From Raffaelea ambrosiae (lineage: Eukaryota > Ascomycota > Sordariomycetes > Ophiostomatales > Ophiostomataceae), in assembly GCA_002778195.1 (NCBI GenBank), contig PCDI01000005.1:1803690-1867689 (forward strand): 64,000 nucleotides of DNA, given 5' to 3'. The position numbers were made by a program, and so were the translations under genes. The notes below the pieces were generated by a model, which was not told the DNA's origin, did not search any database, and saw only the letters and a program-made list of their open reading frames with translations. Positions 53,347 to 64,000 of this stretch are shown piece by piece. Each line of letters begins with the position of its first letter. Within the stretch, counting starts at the first letter, position 1.

Positions 53347-53894
53347 TTTGGCAAGGTAGCTGCGACGTACTCGCTAGATTCGTCGTGAAGTACGTCGTGG
53401 AGTAAGGCGTTGTGGGAAGGTTCGGACAGTGGAGTTTAAGGACGCATTTTACAAAACAGCGTAGCAACAGATACTGTATCTCTATGGAGCTAATGGCAGG
53501 CTACTGAAGTATACCGCCGAAATGCAAGATGATGCCGCGACGATTCTCTCACGGCCGGCGAATGAGATGCGATGACAAATATCACGTGATGGAACCAGTC
53601 ATGGTGCTGAGCTCACCTTCTCGCGACCAGCCAACTTCTCCCAGTCTCCCCAGGCCACATCACGACAACCAGCATCGGGGGCGGGTTGTTTTTCTTAGCT
53701 CCAGAAATTATGCCTCTTACTCGTGGCTTCTCGTCTTTTCATCCCGGAATTTGAGGCTTCCGATAGCGGCCTCTTTTATCACAGAGAGGAATCCCGTTGC
53801 CTGCTCCCCTCTCCCTCTTTCTCGCTCTCCCTTCGCGTTCTGTCTCTCTCCCCTCCTCGCCCCCCCATCGTGTGTCCTGTCGATCACCAAAAAC
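53347..53894. other. Intergenic region
   Basis: Promoter and CT-rich leader (about 53795-53880) of the next gene. Confidence 0.6.
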
Positions 53895-54815
53895 ATGGAC
53901 AGCGACGGGGACTACCAGCAGCCGCGGCGCTCGATCGATGCAGGCTCTGTCTCGGGATCTGTCCACTCGACCAAACAGCGACACGCCAACGACCTTGTCC
54001 GCTCTCCGAGTAATTCTCAACGTCGTCGCCAGCCGGTGTCAGATACCGCCCCCGCTACTTCTGCTATGCCCGGTCTGCCGGACGAGTCAACAATTCGGGC
54101 TACGCCGGCATTGCCAAGAATCAAGCCTTTCTATGCAATTGTGTCCGACACCACGGTGCACCATGCGTCTCCGAATACCTACTACCCACGGGTGCGCTAC
54201 ATCTTCAACGACGATGACCCAGACCTTCTATCCAGTGCTTTAGCTACGCAGAAGAGCTCCCATGAACGACGACCCCCGGACGACCACGACCCCAGCATCA
54301 CCACTAGCACACGAAACAGCCCTGAGAACAGCCTGCCCGATCGGGCGGTCCTCCTCGATCTGGTTCTCAAGCCAGATGGCAAAGGTTACAATGTTGGGTC
54401 GGCAACCAGTTTGTCCAGTGACTGGGCGGTCGTGGACTCGCGACTAACCCGGCTGGGCGGGGACCGCCCCGATGTGCTGGCCGAGAGCGTTGACGATGAA
54501 ACGTTGGTGCTGGCAGTGGAAGGAATCAGTGTGCCGGTGGGCTCTACTTCGGGCAGCGTCTCGAGCACAGCAGCGGCAAATCGCGAAGTCGCTGCGTCAC
54601 TAAACGACAAAAAGTCACGCTCTCCCCGCGCAGAAGGCAAACAAACACAGACTGAGGACTATAAGGCGCTCATAGGTGATTTTGACAAGCGCATGTCCTT
54701 GCTCAGACGGGTTGTCCAGAACTCGGAGCAGAGGCAGAGCCATGTCTCTCCAGCTGATACGAGTCATGACGACGACAACCTGCATCAGCAGGAAACCAAC
54801 TTGCCAGTAGGGTAG
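53895..54815 (+). CDS. Conserved-looking fungal protein, function unknown
   Basis: This 306-residue, single-exon protein was not recognised with certainty. Residues 1-75 are low complexity. An ordered stretch begins at RIKPFYAIVSDTT and runs through YYPRVRYIFNDDDPDLL. A Ser/Asp-rich spacer follows, then a second ordered block, DRAVLLDLVLKPDGKGYNVGSATSLSSDWAVVDSRLTRL. The C-terminal part could form a coiled coil (DFDKRMSLLRRVVQNSEQ). The ordered blocks resemble a conserved Sordariomycete family of unknown role. The ATG at 53895 was chosen because the frame upstream lies in the CT-rich leader. Confidence 0.72.
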   Translation: MDSDGDYQQPRRSIDAGSVSGSVHSTKQRHANDLVRSPSNSQRRRQPVSDTAPATSAMPGLPDESTIRATPALPRIKPFYAIVSDTTVHHASPNTYYPRVRYIFNDDDPDLLSSALATQKSSHERRPPDDHDPSITTSTRNSPENSLPDRAVLLDLVLKPDGKGYNVGSATSLSSDWAVVDSRLTRLGGDRPDVLAESVDDETLVLAVEGISVPVGSTSGSVSSTAAANREVAASLNDKKSRSPRAEGKQTQTEDYKALIGDFDKRMSLLRRVVQNSEQRQSHVSPADTSHDDDNLHQQETNLPVG

Positions 54816-55546
54816 ATTGACATGGGGGCAGCTTCAGAGACCGGCGATCGGGTCCCTCTCCCTTCACCTCCCTTCCCCTTTCTAGTAATTTGGAAGTCGG
54901 CTTGTGGTATGCAACAGATAGCCTGGTTCTTTTCATCGAAAGTGCTGCTCAACAGGAATGCAGCAGGATGCACGAGGCACTGTCGCGGGCAACTTTTGTG
55001 CTGCAGGGTGAGCTACGGGCCGGTGGATCCACCCTAATAAAATTGCCTCAGAGAAGCCGTCGTAAAGAATGGCATAATCGTGCAGGCACAAGTCAACCGG
55101 CAGCGCTTGTGCCCAGACTCGCTTCATTTTGATTCACTGCGGGCATCAGCATCGAAAGCTTGATTCAGCACCAATGCTAGCCGCAACTGGCACACATCCG
55201 GGGATGAATACGGCAGGTCAATGCACAAAGACAAAGCATACGGAACCGGTCGGTAAAATGCAGCCCTAGTAATAAAGCAATATATACAGGCATCTCTACC
55301 CGGGAGACCCCAGCAAAAGCATCGCTAACCAAAAAAAAACCAAAAAAAAAACCATAGAACCCACTGAAATGAACGACGTTTTTGGAGCAATTTGTGCCAA
55401 ACTGCTATTGAACAGTCCGTTGTACCCCCCTGTGAACTCTCCCCCATGAAAAGCTCTGTGCGACCCGGATATTTTTGGTGCCAGACATATGTGTGGACGT
55501 ACGCACGAGTATATTTATTATATGTGTGCGCATATATCCCAATACC
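54816..55546. other. Intergenic region between convergent genes
   Basis: 3' flanks only; A-runs near 55330-55351. No gene is seen. Confidence 0.6.
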
Positions 55547-57213
55547 TCAGGATTCAGGGCTATCGCCAGTGAAGTCGGTGTTGAGCACATATCGCTTGGA
55601 TAATTTTGCAGAGACAGGATTGTCATGGAAGACGCCGCCGGGGAAGGATGGAATGACAGAGCGCTTGTCATCAGGCGGCGAGAGAGTGGCTGAGCGGCGG
55701 TCCCTGATCTGGATGCGAGACGAAAATTCGTCGATGGCGTCACGTACAACAATCTTGGACTGCCCATAGATATGGGCCACCGGTGGTTCACCGGCGAAGT
55801 CCATGCCGCGCACCTCGATGCTTCGCTTCTTTCCTCCGTTTGCTTGCCTGTTGACCACAACGTAAACGACGACGATGATGACGATAACGATAATGATGGC
55901 AACTAAAAGTAGGAGCGAGAACACGGCAGTCAGTACATGTGTAGTTGATGGGGGCGGGAGAAAGGCCTGCCGAAGGAGGCAGGAGGTTGTGAGATCGTGA
56001 ACGTACCACAGATACCAAGGCAAATCCACTTCTTTCTCCGTGTGCTCTTGGCGGTTGTGACAGCCACAGCAATCTCTTCGTTTCCTTTGTCCAGATGCAC
56101 TTCAGCCTCTTCAGCCTTCTGCTCAATCTGGGTGACCTGGGCGTCTTGCTGGATGACGAGTACATCCAAGTCCTGGAAGAGCTGTGCAAGCTCAATCATT
56201 TGCTGCTCGATCTTCTGTAGCTCTGCGTGGCGATCCTGGACAGCACTGAGCACAGCACGGGACTGGCCGCGGCGGTCGCTCTGCATCATGGCTTGCTGGA
56301 AGACCTGGCCACCGGACGTGTCTTCAACTACGGCACGAATCTCGGACTCGGGGGCATCGGGCCGCACAATGCGGTATTGCCGCGCCATCTGATCTTGCGT
56401 CCTCTTCCTGAAAGAAGATTCGACTTGCTGGTAGGACTGGATGGCTTGTTTCAGGCGGCGGTCAACGCGGCCAATCTGGGGGGCGTTTTTGGGTTGCTGT
56501 GCCTCTCGCTGGCTCTTCACTTGACGGACGCGTTCTGTGAGTTGGCGGTAGAGAGCCATGGTATCTGCAGCAAGTGAATCCAACTGCCTCGTTGTTGCTG
56601 TTCCTGATGCGTCGGCTTCGTTGAGGGAACGGTCCTGGAGCATGCGCAGCTGGTTTAGGTTCTGGTCCACCTGGTCAATGCCCCGGTCGATGCTGCGGCA
56701 CTCGTTCAAGATGGCATTGGGGTCGCCTGACGCGATAGAGCCGGCATTCTGCGTCAGGGGTGCCATTTCCAGGTTGCCCGATGCTGTAGCGAGGAGAAAC
56801 CGAGCAGACTGTCAGCAAATTGGACATGGACAAGCCAAGAGAGGCCAGAAGAAGCAGAAGTGCACGAGACATGTAGGCATACATTCATATTCATTTTGCC
56901 CGTAGGCCGGAGCTTGGTTATAGCGCGAGGCACCGCCGCCGCCACCGGGGCGGGGGCCTTGTCCAAAAGCTGCTTGTGGCGGAGCCCTTGCCGGACCTCC
57001 GTAGCCGCCGGGTGCCGGAGACTGGCGTTGGTCGTACGGGTTCGATCTGCCGCCGTACCTAGATGTCAAGGATTAGTGTCAGCAGGTGGGTCTAGATGTC
57101 CGTAAAGGGAGGTGAGCCAGTCCGAGTGCTGTGTCGGGTAGCAAAGGTCGGGATGTCGAAGTGCACATCGAATGGAGCGGTGTCTAGGAGTCAACTAACC
57201 CGTACTGCGCCAT
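55547..57213 (-). CDS. Sso1-type plasma-membrane syntaxin with extended C-terminus
   Basis: This Qa-SNARE acts in fusion of secretory vesicles with the plasma membrane. Four exons (57200-57213, 56883-57058, 56007-56783, 55547-55902) join in frame to 440 residues. The N-terminus (1-62) is Gly/Pro/Gln/Tyr-rich, as in fungal Sso1 proteins. The Habc bundle follows (about 80-215). The SNARE motif contains DRHAELQKIEQQMIELAQLFQDLD (zero-layer Gln in LFQDL). A membrane anchor, WICLGIC plus an Ile/Val run, covers residues 316-339. Syntaxins normally end there. Here the frame continues about 100 residues (340-440), starting NRQANGGKKRSIEVRG and ending TDFTGDSPES. It shows ordinary composition and no second helix, so it would face the cell exterior. 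An undetected intron that shortens the tail is possible. Confidence 0.92.
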
Positions 57214-58975
57214 GGTGTGTTAGTAGATTGAGCTTTGACGTGAGGTCGTGGTTCGCAAGGCAGAGAAGAGAGTGAGAAAGCGGTGAAAAGGGTCAAGAAG
57301 ACGAAGAGGGTGGAGGAGAGACTGCGCAGTGATGGCAATGCGAATCGTTCGCTTTGCACGATGTGGACGTGGACGGTGCGAGGCTCGGGGAGTAACGAAG
57401 AAGGAGGAGAAAGAAAAGCGATGGAAAGCAGGGGGTGAGGAAGGGGGTCAAGAACAGGACTCGAGAACCCTGAAACACATCAACGGTAAGGATGAGACAC
57501 CTACATCCATTATTTGCTAGAGAAATAGGAGAGCCGGCGATTCGCGTATGTGGGGGTTGCTGCGGCAGGGCGGGCAACAAAAGGGGTTGCCGTCAAATGG
57601 TATGGCCCGTGATGGAGGCGGATGGCGAGGCCAGTAGAAGCAGAGGGTGACGAGGCAAGACGAATTTAGGCGAAAAGGGGTTGCGAGGCTTTGAAAAAAA
57701 AAAAAAAAAGGCGAGAAGAGGCGACAACGGGAAAGGACAAAGAAGTACCAAGGTGGGAAAGAAGAGAAAGGGAAGGAAAGAATGGAGACAAACGCAGATA
57801 AATAGAGACCAATGTACGCAGAATGGTGAGAAAAGGGAGAGAAAAGGCTGGCGTCTTATTATGTGTCTGATGAGGTGGTGAGGGCAGACGCGAAGCAACA
57901 AGAAGGAAGAGAGAAAAGGGGGCTGTGAGATGAGTGGTGGTGAACGCCCGGGGCTGTCTGGGTATTACAGCCCGTCCGTGCTGGCCTGGTAGCCTGCCAG
58001 TGTCCGAGGGTGGGCACGCTCTGGCACGCAGGTCTGCAGTGCTGGCAGGACCTGCAGGGCTCGCAAGGCGGCGCCGTTGGCGTTGGGCCTCCAGCCGCAT
58101 GCACTATGCCCGCGCCGTGCATAGACTAGTGCAGGCGCTATAATTTTGGCTTTCCAGCGGGCCAACCTAGTTCGTGTTCGGGTCTGTCTGAGTGGCCCAG
58201 CGGGTGCAGCGAGTCAGCCTGCGGACTTTACGGGTATCCTAAGACTGCCAGGAGCGCACCCCATCCAGCCGATTCGAGAAAAGGGGCGCTTGGTCTCCAC
58301 GGCGAGTGGGTCCGCTGGCTGTCGCTCCTCACGCTCTGTGGTCCAGTCAGCCTGGGCTGGACATCAAAGCCGCGACACCACCATGGGTTTCAAGGCGACG
58401 ATCTGGCACAAATCGACGGGATATGACAGACTACTACTTTGTATGTATAACAAACAGACTGCATAGTATGGCCGATCCGGGATATCGGCAGTATGAAGGG
58501 CGCCTGGGCACGCACCGTTATATAGCCTCTGGTGGCAGCCCCTGGGGAGACTCGGGTCTACTCGTACCTTGCACAGTAGCATCTGACGGGAACAACAGTG
58601 GAGCCAGTATGGTGTGAGAATGGGCGTCGAGACGCTGCGATCAAGTTTCTGCCCCATGTAGACGGGGGGCCAGACGCACACGGGCTGTTTCGACACGGAG
58701 AAGGGAAGAAAGCATCCTGCCGCGTGCGCAGTACACGTATCTTACCCAACAAAGATAAATGGTTCTTCTGTGTTTAAACATTCTCCATGTCTTGTGCCTG
58801 AGCTTGCCATATGCATATGTGCCACTGCTTTGCAGCTGTGTCTGCCTGCATCTGCCTGTGTCTGGCCGTGTCGGGCTGTCTCATCTCTCTCAGTGACGGA
58901 GACTGCACTTCTGTGTCTCCCGAGATACAACGAAATCGTGCAATACACACGCACGTCCCAGGGCCATCTCCTTAT
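57214..58975. other. Intergenic region
   Basis: 1.8 kb between two minus-strand genes. The part near 57240-57930 is purine-rich and is probably the syntaxin promoter and leader. A copy of TACTCGTA lies at 58559. No gene is recognised. Confidence 0.55.
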
Positions 58976-60109
58976 CTATAGGACTGCGTACGCAGCACCG
59001 TAGCTAACGCTCGAGTCGGATGTCGTCTCGGCTAGGTCACTTCGCTCATACCGCACAAACGAAAACGCGCGAGGCTTTGTGTCATCTTTCGATCCGTTTT
59101 CTGTATCTTCCTGCTCCTTCTCCATAAGCAGTTCCATGGCCGCCATTGTAACACTGATGGGGTGCCGCCCACAGACTGTGTTCTCCGTCAGGTGCAGGTA
59201 GTCAACGAACTTGGCTTGCGAGCCAGTCTCAATGGCCTCGAAAGCAGCCTTGTCCAGTGCACGGATGAACTCGTGCACAGGCGGCTCGGCCGCCTGCGGC
59301 CGGGAGCCCGGACGTGACGAGAGCTCCCGGATATGGGTGAAGTCCGTTCCCGGACAGTACGGCCAGAACTGGAAGTTGCGGCCCCAGTGGCAGAAGTCGG
59401 AGCTGATGACAAACGCGTTATCGGGGTCTTGAAAATACCGAAGAAGCAGCTGCCCAAACTCCCGCTCCGCGGCCCCGTTGCTATCGCCCACCATAATGGG
59501 CACCAGCGAAGGCCGTGCCGAGCGAGGCTCGGGTAGCCGCTCTAGGCACTTCCAGATGTACGGCAGGTGCATCTCGAGGCTGTGCTCGCGCACGTCATTC
59601 TGGCGTGGGATGTCCTTGAACTTGCCAGTGCTCCGTAGCTCGCCCACTACATCGGCATCCACCTGGAAGTCGCCAAACGGCGTGGAATACTTCTCAAACG
59701 TTGTCAACGCACACCCGCGGAGGTAGTAGGTGTGGCTCGGGCCCAGGACAAATATGCGCCTGGCCTTGCTGAGGTCCAGCGCCTTATAAGCCCAGGCAGC
59801 GCAGGGACCGGAGTAGCGGTAGCCGGCATGTCTGGGGATGTTGGAAAGGAACAGTTAGCAACCACGTCCCGTGGAGAAAGGAAGGAAGAATGTTGAAGGA
59901 GGATCCCGGGCGTGGAAACTGAGATCCTCGCATCGGGCACTAGCTCACGGGGCGATAATGGCCCGGGCCCCGGGCACGGGGAGGCTGGTATCGTTTACAG
60001 AGGAGGGAACGTCTCCCAGCCAGCCGTCGAGCTCGGCCGACAGCACAGAGGGGTTGGCCGTGTACCAACTGCCGGCATGGTCTGCAGCGCGAGTTCCGCG
60101 GAGTGCCAT
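58976..60109 (-). CDS. MEMO1-family protein
   Basis: This belongs to the Memo family (yeast Mho1), related in fold to extradiol dioxygenases; its biochemical role in fungi is unclear. The 338-residue protein begins MALRGTRAADHAGSWYTANP, the standard start of the family. It continues RAIIAPHAGYRYSG (conserved His), RRIFVLGPSHTYYLRGCAL, DVREHSLEMHLPYI and FVISSDFCHWGRNF. These residues form the metal-binding-like pocket in relatives. It ends near the expected GAAYAVL. One intron, 59832-59948 (GTGAGC...CCCAG), falls in IIAPHAG. Length is normal for filamentous fungi, with a short extra acidic segment near residue 310. Confidence 0.95.
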
Positions 60110-60664
60110 GGTGGCGGGCTGCGATCGGCCAGACGAGCAGGAATATTAAGATAGCAGAGCAGGTGAGAGAAACAGCCGGTGCAAGGCTGAGTTTGCGGGG
60201 CGCCTGTGTGTGGGCCTGTTCGAGTGTGTTCGTGAGGGTATTCGCAGTGTTTCGTTCTCGTGAAGTGCAGCGAGGGAAGGGCACAGCCGAGGACAGCGAA
60301 GACGAGCAGCAAGAGGGGCAGGTGGCTCTGACGTAGACTGTTGGCAGCTACCGTCGCGTGGTGTTTAGTTGCAGGCATACTTGGCAGGGTGGGCTGCCTG
60401 AGCTTGGAGCTAGAGGGGTAGCTTGGTCGGTGGGTCCAGCCCCACTAGTGTCACATACGAGCGAGTATGAACAGTCTATTGCAGTGTTTTGGCAGACAAT
60501 GCCTCTCAGTTTCGAATTCCTCTGCTCTGTCTCCCACCTCTCTCTAGTATACCTGCCCCGGGATTCGGTCAATGGAAAAGAATGGATGTGGAAATTCTGC
60601 AATGCCGCCAATCCCTGTCTTGCTCCCCAGCTAAGGCTCTATTTAATAGCCAGGCCCGTAGCAC
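60110..60664. other. Intergenic region
   Basis: Leader of the MEMO1-family gene and 3' flank of the broken carbonic-anhydrase-like gene. Nothing recognised. Confidence 0.55.
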
Positions 60665-61442
60665 TTAGACTACTTGTTTCACCAGTCCGTTTTCCACCTG
60701 ATACACCCAGACACTGGTGGCAACGTTGTGTGGGATGACCTTGTGTTATTTAAAAAGCTGGACACCGTCCCGCACAGCCTCGTCCAGGCCGCCGCGGGGC
60801 GAAAATTCGAGAGTGTCGACGTCTTCTGCAACAGCCTGCCCCAGCCGCCCACGCACCAGTTGCCGGGCTTTGTCGTTGGCAAAGGTCACCAAACCGCAAC
60901 CCGTATACTTGTTCAGCACGATCTCTCGCGTCTCCGTGACTTTCTGGAATATCAGAATGGAGCGGAAGGCAACCCGGCCACTGCCGCTGGCATTACGTAT
61001 GATGTGGGCGTCTCTCGGGTCGTTGCCAAATGCAGCTGCGGCGTCAATGCGAGGATCTGTGCAGGTCACTGTGGGCCGGACGTTAGACATGTCCCTGGAA
61101 ATGCGTCATGCGATGCGTGGAGGGGATAATAAATATGGAGTAGGAAGAGAGGGGACGAGTGGGAGAGAATGCTGGACAAGGTCTCGGTCTACGCCGCGCC
61201 TACCATTAAGATATTTCATTGCCGGCGTCAGTGGCAACCCCCCCCCCCGGGGCAAAGTTGGCAGCAAATTCTACATTCGTGGCCACCAGGTTCTTTTGGA
61301 ATTTTGTTGCTATGGCTGTGTCTGTACTCAGCAAGAGATCACGATCTGTCGTTAGGGGGTGCAGCCGGTGTTATGTGGTGTTGTGAGTACCGTTGCTGTG
61401 TGTTGATGTTGCTATGCAAGAGTGTTCTGTCCTAGCAGACAT
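60665..61442 (-). pseudogene. Broken beta-carbonic-anhydrase-like gene
   Basis: Minus-strand pieces match the small beta-carbonic-anhydrase-like family in order. A tentative first exon (61391-61442, MSARTEHSC) is followed by an exon (61204-61345) with VEFAANFAPGGG and, in another frame, LPLTPAMKYLN. The exon 61068-60665 contains VTCTDPRIDAAAAFG (Cys and Asp-Arg of the active site), AHIIRNASG and KYTGCGLVTF. Three faults are seen. First, the frame is broken by an 11-G run (10 would restore it). Second, the zinc-ligand His of the H-T-x-C motif is Tyr (codon TAT at 60905-60907). Third, a TAA at 60746-60748 precedes the conserved end VWVYQVENGLVKQVV, which continues in the same frame to a stop at 60665. 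It is very likely inactive. Confidence 0.75.
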
Positions 61443-62692
61443 GGGGCCACGGTCGAAGACAATATCGAGTCATCTGCCTGTGTCAAATCGCTGAAAACCA
61501 TGCCTCATCTGCCGAGGTCGTTTTCGGGGGGGTTGCGGTCGATAGTCTCCAGAAAGATTACAGCTAGGCAAAGGCAACGTGGCAAACCCGGCATGGCACT
61601 ACGGGTGAGGAGAGTTATCCTGCGGGGGGGAGGATGGGGGACATAGTTCCCGCGTGCATGAGAGCAGATCAAATGTGTGAATTATTGATTAGTATTGCTG
61701 TCGCGGGTGCAATGCTACAGTTCTGCGGGGATTGGCATCTTCGAAGACATGAGGAGAATGGAGGGGACTCAGTGGTACACAACGCACTATCGAAATACAG
61801 ATCCCCATAGTTTCCACGATTCACACATTTCCCTGCAAGACCTGCAACTTCTCAAAAGACGGTCGCTCGGAAAAAAACATGCTCCGCCTTTACCAACTGG
61901 GAGCTGTTGATGGGTCACTTACAACGTCCGACCTAGGCGCCAGGGGAGCAGTGATGATACCAAGAGACTGTGCTCCGTGGGCAGTAGAGAAGACAATGCG
62001 ACGCAGTGGCTGTCAGCTCGGGGGATATTGTCGTGCATACGAGTAATACATGGCTTTGCAGAGGAGGCGGCTAGCGGATCTAAGACACCACGTGACTGAC
62101 GTGAAGCGGGCCGTGAGCCTTGAGGCGTGAACCATCACGAGTGCACGTCAACGCCTTGTCCGCGAGGTTGACGAGCACTCTGATATCCTCAAAACGCACG
62201 AACGAATATATGAGGATACATTAAGGAGTAATATATAGCAAAAACGGTGACGACGAACAAACATGGGGAAACATAAGACTTGATGACAGGAAGCCGATAG
62301 GGGAATAATAGCCATTCTCTTTTTAACCTTCAGACCAAACAAGCAATAAATGGCAGAAATATATATCCAAGAAAAAACCGCGTCGACAAAGACAGATCGA
62401 TATATTGCTCGTCCTGCGTCAGAAAGAACAAAGACGCACGCACGCACGCACACACACGCAAGATAGCCTAGACATACGTGGCCCCGTGGTCTAGAGACAG
62501 GAAAGCCAGCAAATGTCCCGGGAGACCTTGCCCCACTGTTGAAAACAGACAAAGCTCAGTAGCAAACCAAGCCAGTTAGTCGGCTCCGGGAGAGTGGCAG
62601 CAGACCACAACGGCCCCATAGACAAGGCTCGCCGTGAGCGCAACAGCTACAGCGCCGCGAGAGACCGAGCAAAACGGCAAAGCGCAGGCACT
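61443..62692. other. Intergenic region
   Basis: No gene is supported. A copy of TACGAGTA lies at 62038, and a short CGCA/CACA microsatellite lies at about 62432-62459. Confidence 0.55.
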
Positions 62693-63968
62693 CTAGACGG
62701 TAGCACTCTCGGCCTTCGCCCTCCGAGCCTCATGACCCTTCTCAGACCAGGGGAAGTGGAAGACGGGAACGACAAAGAAGGAGTTCCTGCGAGAGAGAAT
62801 AAAACAGTTAGTTGTGTCCGGTGGGTTAGACCTAAAAAAAAATCTGCAGAGTAAAACCGACTAGTCCAAGCACGAGCGGGGCGTGTGGAGTACTTGGGGC
62901 GGAGGTTGGGGAAATAGAACAAATTTGGGGGGATTGGGGGGCTTGCTTGGAAACAATTGGGGAGCGATTGGAGCGCAAAAAAGACCGAGAGAACAGAGCA
63001 GTGTGTCCCCCCCCCCAAAAAAAAAATTTGGAAGGGGAGGACTAGCAGCGGGGAAAGGGGAAGAAAAAAAAAAGCAAGTAGTGCGTCAATAAAAACTAAC
63101 CCGCTATCCGCAATACCAGCAAAGGCATTGTACCATGCCAAGAAGGCAGCGAGAAGGCCGAACACACCACCGGCCTTGTTGAGAGCAAGCGATGCGCTGG
63201 CAGACCCGTTGTCGGCAGCGAAGGCGCCGCAGGACAGAAGCAAGAAGCAGATGTCGAGGGTGAAAAATAGTGAGAAAAACATGACTGTTGAGCGCAGCGT
63301 GCACAGGAGCAGGATGAAGGTGAAGATAAACCAGCCAGCCAAGTAGAAGCCGAGAGCCGACTCGACCATCAGCGGGTCGCCCCCTTCCTTGCCTGCAGCG
63401 GTATAGGCATCCGTGATGGCATACGGGGGGTAGAAGATGACGGCGTAGGAAATCCAGAAGCCGCCGAAAGAGGACAGAGCCGTGGCACCGAAGGTGTTCC
63501 CTACGGCCATTTCCCTGAATTGCGACCATGTGTCAGCTCAAAGGATTTCAGGGATTGGGAGAGCAGGATAAGTACGAATGAATGGAAGATCAATACATAC
63601 CACATGCCGGCAAGCAGTTGCACGAGGCCACCATAGCCGAGGGCAATTGCGGCAACGATATTGGGCTCAGTGACGCCACGCGTCCGGAGGTTGATGAGAG
63701 ACAGCACAAAGGTAGTCAGGGCGAAAGCGCTCAGGCCAAGCGGCGCTGGGTTGGCGAACTTGCGAGCGGCGACAGGCTTGTACAGACCGGGCTGGAACTC
63801 ACCACCGAAGGCTGGAAGGCGTGCATCCGGGCCAGAGTGGACGTGGGAGAGGGGATTTCCACCATAGTCGTAGCGGTGGACGGCCTGGGCACCGTTCGGG
63901 ACAGCGCCCGAGGCGTCGGCGGTGTCCTTCTCGACGTTGTTTGACTGCACAGGTGCCATGGTGGCCAT
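62693..63968 (-). CDS. Acetate/ammonium transporter, Ato/GPR1/YaaH family
   Basis: This six-helix plasma-membrane protein belongs to the Ato/GPR1/FUN34/YaaH family, whose members carry acetate and are linked to ammonium export. The 291-residue protein has a hydrophilic tail, then the diagnostic NPAPLG at residues 73-78 at the start of helix 1. GMWEMAVGNTFGATALSSFGGFWISYA follows, and six hydrophobic helices follow overall. The end HFPWSEKGHE is also typical. Three exons join in frame: 63601-63968, 63101-63514 and 62693-62786. A second in-frame ATG lies three codons after the first. Confidence 0.95.
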
Positions 63969-64000
63969 TGTTGCGAGGGAGAAGGCAACTGTAGTGCGGA

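Noticed and set aside
1..64000. A biosynthetic gene cluster or defence island
   Set aside because: Two transporters, oleate hydratase and a reductase are neighbours, but there is no polyketide synthase, peptide synthetase, terpene cyclase, cytochrome P450 or pathway regulator.
1..64000. Intact transposable elements
   Set aside because: No transposase, reverse transcriptase, long terminal repeats or long inverted repeats were seen; only short tandem repeats and dispersed motifs.

Overview
The window is nuclear DNA from a filamentous ascomycete, most likely a Sordariomycete. Genes carry short introns of about 50-320 nt with GTANGT-type donors and CTNAC-type branch points. Coding sequence is GC-rich, and recognisable proteins are typical fungal ones: an Sso1-type syntaxin, a TRK K+ transporter, an Ato/GPR1-family transporter, a DUF3433 membrane protein and a PAPS reductase. 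An Ophiostomatales/Sporothrix-like source is possible but cannot be fixed from the sequence. Two assembly gaps occur: 25 N at 7643-7667 and 70 N at 42086-42155. No tRNA, rRNA, CRISPR array or intact transposon was recognised.

Layout. 1-5160 is non-coding, rich in pyrimidine tracts and tandem repeats. 5161-7353 encodes a disordered Ser/Pro-rich protein. 8709-10965 holds a divergent pair, RPS30 (six exons) and a WBP11-family splicing protein, with a 328-bp promoter that has two CACGTG boxes. 12259-16627 holds two major-facilitator transporters in tandem. 17660-19435 is an intronless oleate hydratase. 20098-24718 is a divergent pair of PAPS reductase and phosphoserine phosphatase, so sulfate assimilation sits next to serine synthesis. 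25244-26221 is a Nudix hydrolase. 26222-30284 is a repeat-rich gene desert. 30285-33578 is a large DUF3433 membrane protein.

34861-35861 is a broken alpha/beta-hydrolase gene, followed by a hypothetical basic/Ser-rich protein. Then come a 119-aa RPEL-repeat protein (37808-38297), a small Ser-rich protein, an ER FKBP (40588-41626), a TRK potassium transporter (42384-44855), DNA polymerase kappa (45195-47400) and a Cys-rich putative zinc-binding protein (47675-48483). 48910-50076 is a broken zinc-type alcohol dehydrogenase. 50923-52041 is a mitochondrial-type mercaptopyruvate sulfurtransferase. APC11 (52804-53346), an unknown fungal protein (53895-54815), an Sso1-like syntaxin with an unusual C-terminal tail (55547-57213), a MEMO1-family protein (58976-60109), a broken beta-carbonic-anhydrase-like gene (60665-61442) and an Ato/GPR1-family acetate transporter (62693-63968) complete the window.

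The most interesting signals are: three degraded enzyme genes with different lesions; the syntaxin with about 100 residues beyond its membrane anchor; an intronless bacterial-type oleate hydratase; microexons in RPS30; and two short motifs (TACTCGTA and CTACTATGTA, either strand) that recur between genes far above chance. I did not find a convincing wholly new multi-gene system. All gene models were built by eye from reading frames, splice signals and family motifs; no database search was run.
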